In this document: piece after piece, positions 12,401 through 26,222 of the stretch
Layout: the number at the start of each line of letters is the position of its first letter
Position numbering within the stretch: position 1 is the first letter of the stretch
Origin: Cacajao melanocephalus
Lineage: Eukaryota; Chordata; Mammalia; Primates; Pitheciidae
Length of the DNA stretch: 64,000 bases
Assembly (NCBI GenBank): GCA_963573385.1
Contig: CAUYLG010048221.1
Location: forward strand, 62,001-126,000
Reading direction: 5' to 3'
Position numbers and translations under genes: made by a program
Notes under the pieces: generated by a model
The model's database searches: none
What the model was told of the DNA's origin: nothing
The model's input: only the letters and a program-made list of their open reading frames with translations

Positions 12401-13412
12401 CCCTGTGCTAGTATACCGTCCTCATCATTGTAGTTGATATATTGTAGATGTTTGGCAAAACAAATCCTTCCAACTTATTGTTCTCTTAGAGTGTCTTGGT
12501 TATTCTTAGGCCCTTGTATTTTCAGTTCTCAGTTTCTTTGCAAGCATGTAAATCTGTCACTCTTGCAGTTTTTAATTGTCTTGCTGAAATTTTCAGTCTC
12601 TTATCTGCTTCAACATGAAAAGCATAATTATTTTGTAGTCTGTATCTAATAATTCCAGAATTGAAACCCTCCTGTGGGTTTTGTTTCTTCTCATCTTCAT
12701 TCTTATTGTCTTGTCTCCTTGTGTGCCTGGTTATCTTTAATTATTTGCCAATATTGTATTGGAAAAAACTGGAAATAACTTGATGCTCAGAATGATGTTT
12801 TCACCCAGGCTTCTGCCAGGTACCTGGGCATTAGTAATTTAGAATTATTTTGATCCAATTTCAGAGACTGAGATTTTCTGGGTCACCTGGGTGACTGAAA
12901 GCTGAGCCACAGACTGTGGTAGTACTCTTCTGTTCATCCTTATTTCTAGGGTTCAACCATTCAGGGTTTCAAAGTGAGTTACCCGGCCCTCACCTCTTGA
13001 CTGGCCCTAGACTCTATCTTTGAATCTTTAGCCCCTTAGCTGTATCTAATCAGCCTCCCAGTGGCCTTTTGCAATTTATAAATACTCCTAACACAGTTGT
13101 CCCAAATGAAGGGTTTATTTTTTTGAATTTTGATCCTTTTCCAGATATTATTGGCATCATAATTGTTCACCAACTTAGCTCTCTGCTGCCTTCCCACATT
13201 TTTGAAAAGTATATTTTATCCAGCTTTTCTAAATGTTCTCAGGTGAGAATATTAATCCAAATTACTTAGCTCACATTATTTCCTGTTGATTATGTGTGAA
13301 ATAGAGTTGATTTATTTGTGTTGCTTTTGTACCTGGAAACAATAAACTGTAGTGATTCTGTATATTATTCGCACAGTTTTTAAAATTTTCTTTTTCTTTT
13401 GTCTTTTTTTAA

Positions 13413-13704
<292 letters not shown>

Positions 13705-13734
13705 ATTTTTAAAAATTTCTACATAACCTTAACT

Positions 13735-15065
13735 CCAAATAAAAACAGTTTAGTCTTTTCTGAGATCCAAATTTTGGTTTTGTTGATCCTTTCTGTAGCA
13801 TGTTTCCTATTCCATTAATTTCTGCCTTAATCAATATTATTTCTTTCTATTTTATTAGGGTATTTTTTACTATTCTGTTTCTAACTTGTTGAGTTGGGTT
13901 ACTTTTTTCATTTTCAACTTGTCTTCCTTTTGAACATATACATTTAAAAGTTATCTCTATACTGTTGTAATATAGTAACATTATACTCAACTTATAGCCA
14001 TATTCTACAAATATTGATACATAATGGCCATATTTAGTTAAAATATTTTCCTAATTTTCAGTGAAATTTTCTCTTCAACTCATTTGATGGAGAGTATTTC
14101 TTTTTTTCCAAACATGGGCTTTTCTAATTATGTTTTTTGATATGCAGTTTAATTGAATTTTTGTCATAAAAAATCTGATTTTAATTATTTGAAATTACTT
14201 GAGACTTGCTTTATGTCCCAGAATATGATAAATTTTAAAATAATTTTTATGCATTTGAAAACAGTATATTCTGTAGTCATTAGGGATGATGGGAAGGGAA
14301 AAAGTCTCTTCTTCATATCTTCAGCCTTCTAGTCACCTAGTAGTTTTTATTTGTGGGACCTGAAAACTAAAAACAAGCCATCTGATGAGTCTTTTAGGGT
14401 TGTTAATTGTGTTATTTAAATCTTCTATATCCTTACTGATTTTTAATATACCTATTATGTCAATTACTGAAAGAAGTATGTTGTAAAATCACCTACTATG
14501 ATCTTGATTTGCCTCTTTCTCCTTGTATATGTTTTATATATTTTGAGGATAACTATTAAGTGCATATGGATTGTTTAACATGTTACATTTTTCTGATGAA
14601 TTATATCTTATCACTATGCAGTGTATCTGTAATATGTTTTGCGTTAAAGTCTGTTTTCTCTATAGCTATACCAGTCTTCCTTTAGTCAGTATTTTCAGAG
14701 TAACTTCTTTCATCTGTTTACTTTTCATCTTTCTGTATTCTTATGTTTTAAATGTGTATCTAGTAAACAAAAGAGATTTAGGATTTTAATGGAGTTTTTT
14801 GTTTTGTTTATTTTTAGATCCAGAGTCCCTCTTATGTTGCCCAGGTCAAAGTGCGGTGGCTCAAGTGGTCCTCCTGCCTCAGCTTCCTAAGTAGCTGGGA
14901 ATACATATGTGTACCACCACACCTGGCTTTTATTATATTATTTTTAATCTAATAGAATAATCTTTGTCATTAACTGGAACACTTACGCCATGTACATTTA
15001 ACATAATTACCAATATATTTAGATTTGTTTCTGCCATTTTATTTTGTATTGGGAGAGATTAGGAT
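13735..15065 (-). mobile_element. Decayed L1 ORF2 region (antisense)
   Basis: The complement of L1 ORF2 can be followed through phrases such as ctttctgtagcatgtttcct, tctgtaatatgttttgcg and ataattaccaatatatttag. It is interrupted by a partial Alu at 14797-14930. No reading frame survives. Confidence 0.65.
14797..14930 (-). mobile_element. Alu left monomer (FLAM-like)
   Basis: About 130 bp with a single Alu arm in reverse (cagagtccctcttatgttgccc ... caccacacctggc). It lacks the second arm, so it is a monomer-type or truncated old Alu. Confidence 0.7.
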
Positions 15066-16384
15066 TTTTGTTTTAGATTAGGGATTAGGTTTTTGTCTAA
15101 CCTATTTTGTGATTCTTTTTCTCTCTTTTCTTGCCTTTTAAAATTAGTATTGACTTACTATGCTATTCTGTTTTTGCCAGTTATTGATTGTCTCTCAACT
15201 CCAGACTCACTTATCTGTATTCTGGGACTTTGTGGCTGGAACTTTTTGCAAACTGTGCTTTTCCTTTGGCATCTGGCTTGTTTTTAGGTCCCACAAAGAA
15301 AGAGTACTAGGAGAGTAGAATGCTTAGGATGTGGAGAAGAGACTTTTCCCCTTCTCATTAGCCTCCCAATATTGTCAGCACCACCTCAGCAATGGCTCTT
15401 GTTTTAGCAGCTGTGGATGGTTTCCAGACTCCAACTTTTCTCTGGCATTCCACAGGGTATCTCTTAAAGGCTTCTAGGTTCTATTAATTCCATCTTTTTG
15501 TCTTTAATAATTGTGTGCCTAGTGGACATTTTCAATTCTCTCAAAACCTGTTTACCAATTCCTTTACCAAACCAGTTCTTTCTTAAAATAGATGATAAGG
15601 TGTGTCTTCCTTGAGGAATACACATTTTTTTCTCTTTACTAGTTTGTCTTTTAATAATTGCTCTATATTCCATCATATACATTCAAATTAAATAAGACGA
15701 AAGTTAATCATTAGCTTTACCTTTTGGCAAGTTATATTTTCCAAAAATGGCTACAGCAATATTTTCAACCCTACATACTCTTCTAGAAGCTTACTACACT
15801 GTAGTCCCTTTAAGACCTCCGAGGTCATGTCATAAAAGGATATGTAGCTGGCTTCCTCTTGGTGCTCTCTCACTCTTTTACTTGCTGTCTCTTGGAAACC
15901 TCACCTTTGGAACCTAGACACCATGTTGTTTGGAAGCTCAAACTAGTACAGATGGAGAAAATCTGATGTTCCCAGCCTGCAGGCAGCATCAGGTGTCAGA
16001 CATGTGAGTAGGCAAACTTTCAAATGATTCCAGGCCCTAGAACTTCACAGAACAGAAACAAGCCATTCTTACTGTGCTGTGCTATGCTATGCCAAACTCC
16101 TGACCCACTGAATCCATGAACATGGCTTGTTTATGCAACTAAGTTTTAGAGTTATTTATTATCTAGATATAATAACTAGAGCAACTCTTTAATTTCCAAG
16201 TTACATACTGTTGTCATATATTTTATCTGTACTGTTGTGTCTTAATTCTGTTGTCATGTACTTTAATGTTCTTTAATTCTAAGAGTTTTTTTTTTACGTA
16301 GTCAGTGTTTGTATTTATACGTACACATATATATATAAACCTTTATTTGCTCTTCATTATTTTTTGTATCTAAGGCTTACTGCT

Positions 16385-16712
16385 GTAGGCTGAACATTTA
16401 TGTCTTCCCCAAATTTATATGTTGAATTTCTAATCTTCAAGGTAATGTAATTTGTAGATGGGGCCTTTGAGAGATGATTAAGTTATGGAGGCAGAGCCCT
16501 TATAAAAGAGGCTCTGAGACCTCTCACCTCTACTAGATGAGGACATGGCAAGAAGGTGCCATCTTTGAGCCATCTTGTGTGGGCCCTCACGAGACACTGC
16601 ATGTACCAATGCCTTGATCTTGGACTTTTCAACCCCTAGAAATAAATTTCTGTCACCTATAAGCCAGTTTATCATGTTTTGTTACTGTAGCCCAAATGGA
16701 CTAAAACACCAT
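16385..16712 (+). mobile_element. MLT1-type MaLR LTR
   Basis: Forward LTR with the phrases gtaggctgaacatttatg, gaggacatggcaagaaggtgcc, tgccttgatcttggactt, cagtttatcatgttttgtta and the end agcccaaatggactaaaaca. These are characteristic of MLT1 LTRs. Confidence 0.8.
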
Positions 16713-16719
16713 CTGGAAT

Positions 16720-17640
16720 AAATTTTTATCTGAACTTACTTTAGAATTTCATTTTGTGAGAGCCTGCTGGTAGCATACTTAACTGATCATTTGTTTTCTG
16801 AACGTATCTGTATTTTTCTTCATTCTGCAAAGATTTTTGTTGACTATAGATGTCTAATTTGGCCTTTATTATCTTTCAGCACATTGGAGACATTTTTTCA
16901 TTCTCTCACGACGTCCTCTATTGCTTTTGAGTCAGCTATCATGCTAACACTTACACCTTTAAAGAAATGTCTTTTTTTATCTGCTTTGATTTTATCCAAT
17001 TTAATTAATACATGTCTGGGTATGAATTTCTTTTTATTAATCCTGCTTAAGATTTGTTGAGCTCTTTAAATCTGAATTTATGTCTTCATTGTTAGTTCTG
17101 GAGATGTTCGCAGATACTACTCCTTCACATGTAACCTCTTCATTCTCTTCTTCTATGGAGATTCTCATTAAACATGACAGACCTTCAGTGTTTATCACCC
17201 TCTCTTCTATATTTTCCAGTTGTTCTTTCTTGTCATGCTTTACACTGTATAATTTTTTAACCCATATTCCAGTTTACTTACCTCTTCATCTGTTTCTTAT
17301 CTACTTACAGTCATCTGTTTTGTTATTGTAGTGATGGTGATTTTATTTTTCACTCCTAAAACTTCTGTTTGGTTCTCTTTTTAAAACCTGCTAGATCACT
17401 TTTGTAGTTTTTTATTCCCTGCAGACATTTTCTAATATGTTTGTTTTTTAAACTATGAGGGCTATTTTATGGTCTTTGTCTGCATTGTTTCAATTTCTGA
17501 AATGCCTGTTTCTGTTGTTTCTTCTAGATAAATGTATTTTTGGTCTGCTGTGAGACTCTCTACATTGGTCAGGCCCTGGGCTTTGATTTCTGTTTCCCTT
17601 GTCCATTACTTTTCCATTTATTGCATTCAACCACAATGCC
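16720..17640 (-). mobile_element. Probable ancient L1/HAL1 fragment
   Basis: The T-rich strand has phrases like ctgtttggttctcttttt and tttatggtctttgtctgcattg that resemble the complement of old L1 or HAL1. There are two open stretches (16791-17060 and 17080-17331) but no coding evidence. The call is tentative. Confidence 0.4.
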
Positions 17641-18035
17641 TCACCAACTTTAGAAATCTACTTTTTAAAAGTTTTTTTGTGTATTAAGCACCCTGATTTC
17701 TTAGAGAATGCAAGAATTCACTCAACACTTTGAAATGGTAAGAAATTAGAGCTCTTTAGTCTTCTATCTATATTTTGACCAACTCAATTGGAAAACCCTT
17801 GAGAATAATATATATGTGCTTCTTTTATAATTTTTACATCAATTAACACGGTGATTTATATAAATACTGAATACATTTCAATGAATACTTATATTAAATG
17901 TTCAGGCTTTATGTCCCAGCTCTTATCATATTTATGATTCCTAATTAATTGACACTGCCTTTCCATTTAAAAGAAAGCCTTACTTGATTCTGCATATAGC
18001 TACACAGATATCTTCATAATACACTAAATCTTAAA

Positions 18036-18190
18036 GAACTGATTCTCAAATTTGTTATGTATAGCAATTACCTGTGGTGTGCGCTTAAAAGGCAGATTTC
18101 TGGACCAGCCCCAGCCCCTCTCCCCAACCCCTGAAATTATAATTCAGTAAGTCTGAGAGAACTCTGCATATTTTTAGGAATCCTAGGGAG
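18036..18190 (+). mobile_element. MER5-type hAT DNA transposon
   Basis: The sequence attctcaaatttgttatgta ... agatttctggaccagcccc ... aattcagtaagtctgagag follows the MER5A/B consensus as I know it. A second small piece lies near 18510-18580. Confidence 0.6.
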
Positions 18191-18194
18191 CTCA

Positions 18195-18405
18195 CTGAAT
18201 CCGTTTGCTAGGATTGTCATAACAAATACTACACACCATGTGGATTAAAGAACACAAATTTATTTTCTCACAGTTCTAGAAGCTAGATGTTCAAGGTTTT
18301 GGCCAGGTTGACTTTTTTCCCCCCATGAGGCCTCTCTCCTTGACTTGTCAATGGCTATTTTCTCCTTCTGTCTCACAAAGTCTTTCCTCTGTAGAATATA
18401 GACCG
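18195..18405 (-). mobile_element. MLT1-type LTR fragment
   Basis: Reverse partial MaLR LTR: gtttgctaggattgtcataac, tttattttctcacagttctag and gaggcctctctccttgac are its typical phrases. Confidence 0.65.
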
Positions 18406-18689
18406 TATCTTTTCATTCTTAGTTGATTGTGTGATTCCCAAATTGAATAACCATCAAAATCAATTTAAAAGTTTGCTTTTGAAGAAAAGAAATTATGAAA
18501 AAAATATCCCTGTGATTTTGATTCAGTAGATGTAGTCTGGGGCTGATGGTTCTGTATTTTTAAAAACTCTTGAGTATTTATAATCAGGCTCATTGTACTT
18601 ACAAAACAAGATGATGATACAGACTTTCACCATCTTTGTGAGGAAATAATGGGTTGATTTTGAACTGCAAAAAGATGACATCAGGGAGA

Positions 18690-19231
18690 AACATGGGAAT
18701 GGATACATTTATTTCCATTAACAAAAAAATGTGGTATATAGTATTTCCATTGGAAAGGGCTTCTCCTAGTACATTTCATGTCTCTAACTTCCAGCTAGGT
18801 AATTAAAATGCACATTTGATAAATTAGTCAAATCAGATTTCAACAAAACTTTGGTTTTCTGGGAATTAGTAGGATTTAGAACTAGAGAAACTGCTGTGGG
18901 AATTGTATAGAGGAAATGTATTTAACTGAGGCCTAAATAAAGAAAACCTCCATCTAGAAAGTACTATGTGTTTTCAGCTTATGTCAGTGCATGGGAATGT
19001 GTATATCTGCAGGTTACCACCACAGCCACAGTCTCTGGTTTCCCTGTGAATTGGTTTCATTCTGATAAAATAATGAAATTGTATGGTACAGCGTTTAATT
19101 CTAATTCTGGTGTTCAAGTGAATGACTTGGAAATCAGGATCAGGAGGATATAGGTAACTCTCTTTAAAAGTATGATCTTTGTTTTGAAATATAAATTACC
19201 AAGATACACAAAGGAGCTTTCACATTGTATT
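18690..19231 (-). other. STAP1: STAP1 3' untranslated region
   Basis: Sequence downstream of the STAP1 stop on the - strand. A reverse AATAAA (tttatt at 18708-18713) would place the 3' end near 18.69 kb and give a 3' UTR of about 540 bases. The end point is inferred. UBA6 ends about 9 kb away on the other strand, so the genes converge tail to tail. Confidence 0.55.
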
Positions 19232-19293
19232 TCATGCAATGTGTGGACTTTTCTTCAACTTTTCACTTCTCCCTTCCATATTGGGTTCTTGAC
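19232..19293 (-). CDS. STAP1: STAP1 last coding exon
   Basis: Read on the - strand, this 62-base exon follows a TTTCTAG acceptor. It completes a Gly codon (G|GT) and encodes Q-E-P-N-M-E-G-R-S-E-K-L-K-K-S-P-H-I-A followed by TGA (19232-19234). This is the C-terminal tail of signal-transducing adaptor protein 1, a PH-SH2 adaptor of haematopoietic cells that acts downstream of receptor tyrosine kinases and Tec. The human tail as I recall it has S for N and N for S. The exon is too short to stand out as an open frame and was found by matching the tail. It covers about residues 276-295 of a 295-residue protein. Confidence 0.95.
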
Positions 19294-20973
19294 CTAGAAA
19301 TTGGGGATAGAAAAACTTAATTAGAGAACCAATATTGTAGAAAAAGGTGGTTCTTTATTTTCAGTGAGTTGATTTTCCTGCTTGTGCTCAGAACATTGCT
19401 GATGTGGTAGTAAATGTTAGGTAAGTAAATACTGAATATTTAGATGCTTTGTTACATTTTATTTTGTCCTGGACTTGTAATTTTGTTCCTAATAATTTTT
19501 ATTCTTTCTCTTTAGCTTGGTATCGGTTACCTGCCTTATATTTTGAAGGCACTTTTAGTTTAAACTGCACACTTCTGGAGTTGGGAAATATCTTTGACCA
19601 CTCTTGTTCCATTGTTGTTCTTTTGGTGTAAGAGAGAGCCAAATGCTGACATGGGTTAACAGGGATCAAAGAAAACCTTGTTTTCTTTTAGATAATATTT
19701 TATTACATATTAACTTTTTCCAAATCTCCAGATTTGAACCCTTACCTGCTCTACAACTCCCATTTCCCAACTCAAGGTAAATTGAAGCTTAATGTTCTAG
19801 CAGTCTCACTGTACCCCAACCATCTATGAGTCCAAATTCCTGAAGCAATTTTAGGGTTCCACAAAGTTTTCTTAAAACATCAACATTATTTGTCAAGATA
19901 AGTTTTGATATTTGAGTAGCTTTTCTTAGAAAGTCCTGTTTTCATTCTCATGTACTTTTCCATCTTTCTGCTTTTGAAAGAATATATGTTACTCTACAGA
20001 TAATATTCTAATTGTTTAAAGTCTTTCTTCACATGCTCCTCTGATTCCATCTGTTCTTATGTCATTCCCCAGTCCCTATACAAAGGAATCTGAAATGCAG
20101 GGAGGATGAGTATTTTGTTCCTGATCACAAAGCAAACTGAACAAGTTCAGTCACATACCAATAGCAGTTTAGTTGTCTAAAATCATTGACATTTTACATC
20201 AATAATGCTTTTTTTTAGTATTTCTATTGTCTATTTTTTTTGTGTGGCCCTGCCCTAAGGGTGGCCTGTAGTCAAGATACAGCCTGTGGCAGTGGCAGCA
20301 TGGGCACCTAAAACCCCATGAGAAAATTCTTCCTTCCATTCAGAGAAATCAGGAAAAGTGGACAGAGGGGAGAATTACAATTACATTTTTCTCTTCCCTA
20401 TCACTAATTTCTTGGAGAGATTGAGGCAGCTGCAGTCTCGGAACTGCAATTACAGCACAGGTGTCATTAATAAGCTCCATCATTCTAGGAAGAACACTAC
20501 GAAAAAAGACCTTTGGTGGCTGGAGAGTATGGAGAAATCCCAGAGAGGTGACAGCTGGAAAAGAGTTATCTCCTAGTTCTGAAGTGACACAAGTTCCAGG
20601 CTCACCTCTGAATTGTGCATGCACAGAACCAGATACAAAACAGATGCCAAAGGCTTTGACAACTAAACTAAGGTATAAACCACGACCAAGTCCCAGGCTG
20701 ATGATTCCTGACACATATGGAAAACAGCATAACAGAGGCTTTGAAAATTGAAGTAATGTTGGAATTGCTTCCCACAGAAAGTGAGACAGAACTGGTTCAA
20801 TCTAATCAGGATAGTTACCTGCTTTTAAAACATGCTCCAGAGAATTTTAACAGGAACCAGAGACTCACAATGTAATATTCAAAATGTCCAAGACACCATT
20901 CAGAATTACTTGATATATGAAGAACCAGGAATTACTTGATATACAAAAAGCTAGAGGAATGTAACCAATTCCC

Positions 20974-21002
20974 CAATTTAATTTAATTTAATTTAATTTA
21001 TT
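20974..21002 (+). repeat. (AATTT)n simple repeat
   Basis: Five copies of aattt directly before an Alu T-run; probably expanded from the Alu tail or target site. Confidence 0.85.
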
Positions 21003-21291
21003 TTTTTTTGAGATGGAGTCTTGCACTGTTGCCTAGGCTGAAATGCAGTGATGCGATCTCAGCTCACCACAACCTCCACCTCCCAGGTTCAAATGATTCT
21101 CCTTGCCTCAGCCTCCCAAATAGCTGGGATTACAGATGCGTGCCACCATGCCTGGCTAATTTTTTTGTATTTTTAGTAGAGATGGGGTTTCACTTGTTGG
21201 CCAGGCTGGTCTCGAACACCTGACCTCATGATCTGCCCCCCTCGGCCTCCCAAAGTGCTGGGATTACAGGTGTGAGCCACCATGCTCAACC
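21000..21291 (-). mobile_element. Alu SINE
   Basis: Reverse full-length Alu, starting with the T-run and GAGATGGAGTC and ending near CACCATGCTCAACC. It is inserted in the old L1. Confidence 0.93.
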
Positions 21292-21474
21292 CAATTCCCC
21301 AATTATCAAAGGAAAAGACAATGGATGTCAACACTAAGATAACCAAGATGTTGAAATGATCAGATGGAGACCTTAAAGCAGCTATGCTTCATTAGGTGGT
21401 CATAAACACTCTTGAAATGAATATAAAGATAGATGTTCTCAACAAAGAAATAAAAGCTACAAAAAGCCAATGGA

Positions 21475-21780
21475 GGCTGGGCACGCTGGCTCACGTCGGT
21501 AATCCCAGCACTTTGGGAGGCTGAGGCAGGTGGATCACAAGGTCATGAGTTCAAGACCAGCCTGGCCAAGATGGTGAAACCCTGTCTGTACTAAAAATAC
21601 AAAAATTAGCTGGGTGTGGTGGTGGGTCCCTGTAATCCCAGCTACTGAGGAGGCTGAGGCAGGGAATTCCTTGAACCTGGGAAGTGGAGGTTGCAATGAG
21701 CTGATCACAACACTGCACTCCAGCCGGGGCAACAGAGCAAGACTCCATCTCAAGAAAAACAGAACAAAACCAAAAACCCA
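21475..21780 (+). mobile_element. Alu SINE
   Basis: Forward Alu (GGCTGGGCACGCTGGCTCA start, mixed A-rich tail). It lies exactly between two L1 segments. Confidence 0.93.
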
Positions 21781-22916
21781 ATGGAGGGAGGAGGTGGAGC
21801 TAGATGGCCAAATAGAACCCTCCAGCTATCCCAACAGAACACCAAATTAAACAACTATCCACACTAGAAAGCACCTTAATAAGAACCAGAAAATCAGGTG
21901 AGCAATTACAGTACTTGGTTTTAACATCATAGTAATGAAAGAGACACTGAAGAGGGTAGGAAAAATAGTCTTGAATTGTCAACCTGGTTTCTTCCCCCAT
22001 CTCCCGGCAGTGGCTGCTGGTGCAGAGAGAAAATCTCTGTGCTTTAGAAAAGGAGGGGACAGTGACTGCGACACTTTGCATTGGAACTCAGTACTACTTG
22101 TCACAGGAGAAAACAGCATAGGGCAGAATTCAGCCAGGGCTACAGAGGGGAGCATTTAGATCAGCTCTAGCCAGAGAGGAATCGTCCATCCCAATGGTCA
22201 GAATCTGATCTCTGAATAGTCTCAACACCACAGGTTAAAGTGATCTGGGGTTCTAAATAAACTTGAAAGGCAGTTTAGGCCACAAAGACTGAGGGTCTTT
22301 GGCAAGTCCTGTACCATGATGGGCTTGGAGCCAGTGCCTAGATGGCATTTCTGGACCCACCCCGGGGTCAGAGAGAAGCCCCCTACCCTAAATGGAGAGA
22401 CCTAGGCCTGGCAGCATTCACCACAAACTGATTAAAGAGCCCCTGGGTCTTGCGTGAACATCGGTGGTAGCCAGGCAGCATGCACCACAGCCCTAGGATG
22501 GTGGTAGCCATGGGGAGAGACTCTGCCTAAGTAAAGAGTAGGAAGGACTTTGTCTTGTACCTTGGGTGCCAGTTCAGCTGCTGTAGAAAAAGAGCACCAA
22601 GTAGATTGCTAAGATTTCTTACTCCAGGCCCTGGACCCTGGATGGCATTTCTTGACTCACTCTGGTCTGACATGGAGGAGCTCACCAATCTGAAGGGAAG
22701 GATACAAGCTTGGCTGGATTAGCCACTTGCCGAATAAGCCCTTGAGCCTTCAGTGGACATCAGTGGTAACCAAACAATGGTCACCATTGGCATTGGCCAA
22801 GACTCCGTACTGTGCTGGCTCCAGGAATGACCCAGCACAGTCATAGTGGTGGTGGCCACAGGAGTACTTGTGTCCACCCCTCCCCCAGCTCCAGGCAGTT
22901 CAGCACAAAGCGGAAG

Positions 22917-22940
22917 AGGAGAGAGAGAGAGAGAGAGACT
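22917..22940 (+). repeat. (GA)n simple repeat
   Basis: A run of GA dinucleotides inside the L1 5' UTR. Confidence 0.85.
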
Positions 22941-24348
22941 CAGACTCCATTTGTTGGGGGTAAAGTAAGGGAAGAGAACAAGAGTCTCTGCCTGGTAGAC
23001 CAGGACATTCTTTTGGATATTACCCAAGACCATCAAGGCAGTACCTCTACAAGTCTGCCAGAGTCACAGTGTTCCTGGGCTCAGGTGCCTCCTAATGTAC
23101 ATGTGGCTGCAGTGACCAAAGACTTAGAACACTCAATTCTTTTTGAAGACTGGGAAAACCTTTCCAAGAAGGATGGGTACAAACAAGCACATACTGTGAG
23201 ACTAGAATTCCTAACTCTTTACTGCCCAGACATCAACACAAGCGTCAAGACCATACTAGTAAATATGACCTTACCAAATGAACTAAATAAAGCACCAGTG
23301 ACTAATTCTAGAGTGATAAAGATATGTAAACTTTCAGGCAGTGAATTCAAAATAGCCATTTTGAGGAAGCTCAATGAAAAGAAAACACAGAGAAGGAATT
23401 CAGAATCCTATCACATAATTTAACAAAGAGATTGAAATAATTGTTAAAAGTTGAGCAGAAATTCTAGACCTGAAAAATGGACATTCTGAAGGATAACATC
23501 AGAGTCTCTCAACAGTAGAATTGATCAAGCAGAAGAAAGAATTACTGAGCTTGAAGACCGGCTATTTGAAGATACAGAATCAGAGGAGACAAAAGAAGAA
23601 AGAATAAAAACGAATGAAGCACACCTACAATATCCTGAAAAAAACAAAAAGCCTCAAAAGAGCAAATCTAAGAGTTATTGGTCTTACAAAGAAGGTAGAG
23701 ATACCAAGGTAGAAAGTGTATTCAAAGTAATAACAGAACTTTCCAAATTTAGAGAAAGGTATAAATATTCAAGTACAAAAGGTTATAGAACACCTAGCAG
23801 ATTTAACCCAAAGAAGACTTCTTCAAGACATTTAATATTCTAACTCCCAAGGATAAGATAAAGAAGTGATCCTAAAAGCAACAAGAGAAAAGCAACAAAT
23901 AAAATACAAAGGAACTCCAATACATTTGGCAGCAGACTTCTCAAGGAAACCTTATAAGCCAGGAGAGCATGACATATTTAATGTGCAAAAGGAAAAAAAA
24001 AACTTTTCTCCTAGAAAGTATATCCACTGAAAATATCCATCAAACATGAAAGAGAAATGAAGACTTCCCTAGACAAATAACAGCTGGGTGATTTCAATAC
24101 CGGACTTGCCCTGCAAGAAATGCTAAAGAGAGTTCTTCAATCTGATAGAAAAAGACATTAATGAGTGATAAGAAATCATCTTATTTCTTTGGAACAAAAC
24201 TCACTGGTAATAATAGGCAAAACAGAATAGTAAAACACCATAATTGCCGTATGTAAACTACTTATATCTTAAGTAGAAAGACTAAAAGATGAACCAATCA
24301 AAAGTAATTACAGTTTTTCCAGACATCCACAGTATAAAAAGATAGTGA

Positions 24349-24661
<313 letters not shown>

Positions 24662-25914
24662 CTATTATTATTTTCTGTTTGCTTGTTTGTTTTTGCAGTC
24701 AATGTTGTCTCACTTTAAGATAATGGGTTATATTATTTGAAAGCTTCATGGTATTTCAAATTTAAAAACAACATTCACAAAAAATAAAAAATTAAAGATA
24801 CCACCAGAGAAAATCACCTTCACAAAAAAAAAAAAAAAAGGAAAGAAGATAGAAGGAAGAGAAGACACAAAACAATGAGAAAATAGGTAACAAAATGGCA
24901 GTAGTAAGTCCTTATCAATAATACATTGAATATAAATGGACTAAACTCATCAATCAAAAGATATAGAGTGGCTGAATGGATAAAAAACAAGACTCACCAA
25001 TCTGTTATCTACAAGAAACATACATCACCTATAAAGACACACATAGACTGAAACTAAAGAGATGGAAAAAGATATTCCATACAAATAGAAATCTAAAATC
25101 AGGAATAGTTATATCAGAAAAATATATTTCAAGTCAAAAATTAGGAAAGAAAGTTACTATATAATAATCAAAGAGTCAATTCAGCAAGAAGACACAATTG
25201 TAAATATATATAATATATATGCACCTAACACTGGGCACCCATGTATGTAAAGCAAATATTATTAGAGCTTAAGAGAGAGATAGACCCAAATACAGTAATA
25301 GCTAGAGACATCAACACCCCATTTTCATCTATACAAAATCAATAAACATCAGACATAATCTACACTGTAGACCAAATGAACCTAATAGATATTTGCAGAA
25401 CATTCCATTCAGCATCTACAGAATACACATTTGTGTGTGCAGAACATGGATTATTTTCAAGGATAGACTATATGTAAGGCCACAAAACAATTCTTTAAAA
25501 TATTCAAAAAATTGAAATAATACTAAGCATCACCTCTGACCACAATGCAATAAAACTAGAAAGTAACAAGAGGAACTTTGGAAACTATACAAACACATGG
25601 AAATTAAACAATATGCTCCTGAATGACCAGTGGGTCAGTGAATAAATTAGAAAGGAAATTTAAAAATGTCTTGAAACAAATCAAAATGGCAATTCAGCAG
25701 CCCAAAACATAAGATATACAGCAAAAGCAGTACTAAGAGGAAAATTTATTACCAACAAGCATCTACATCAGCATCTTAAAGAACTACAAAAGCAAGAGCA
25801 AACCAAAATTAGTAGAAGAAAAGAAACAACAAAGATCACAGCAGAAATAAATGAAATTTAAATTTTAAGAAATACAAAAGATCATTGAGAAGTTCGTTTT
25901 CTGAAAACATAAAC

Positions 25915-26222
<308 letters not shown>

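Larger units (their letters stand above)
20340..21474 (+). mobile_element. Old L1 5' part / ORF1 start (sense to +)
   Basis: The phrases caatgtaatattcaaaatgtcc, gaagaaccaggaattacttg, gatgtcaacactaagataacc and accttaaagcagctatg follow the region before and at the start of L1 ORF1. An Alu (21000-21291) interrupts it and another Alu (from 21475) truncates it. The 121-residue open frame on the - strand at 20349-20714 lies in its 5' part and has no recognised homologue. Confidence 0.6.

Noticed and set aside
18968..19153. A T-T-T-A-T-V-S-G stretch that echoes the UBA6 exon end at 1729-1752
   Set aside because: The shared DNA is only about 26 bases with 21 matches, and the flanks do not agree. It lies in the STAP1 3' UTR on the other strand; probably coincidence.
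19449..19631. A-L-Y-F-E-G in a + frame, reminiscent of the STAP1 PH domain start
   Set aside because: It is on the wrong strand and at the wrong end of the gene, with no splice sites; chance.
22812..23423. 203-residue open frame on +
   Set aside because: It lies inside the L1 5' UTR and ORF1 upstream region, starts in repeat sequence and resembles no host protein.
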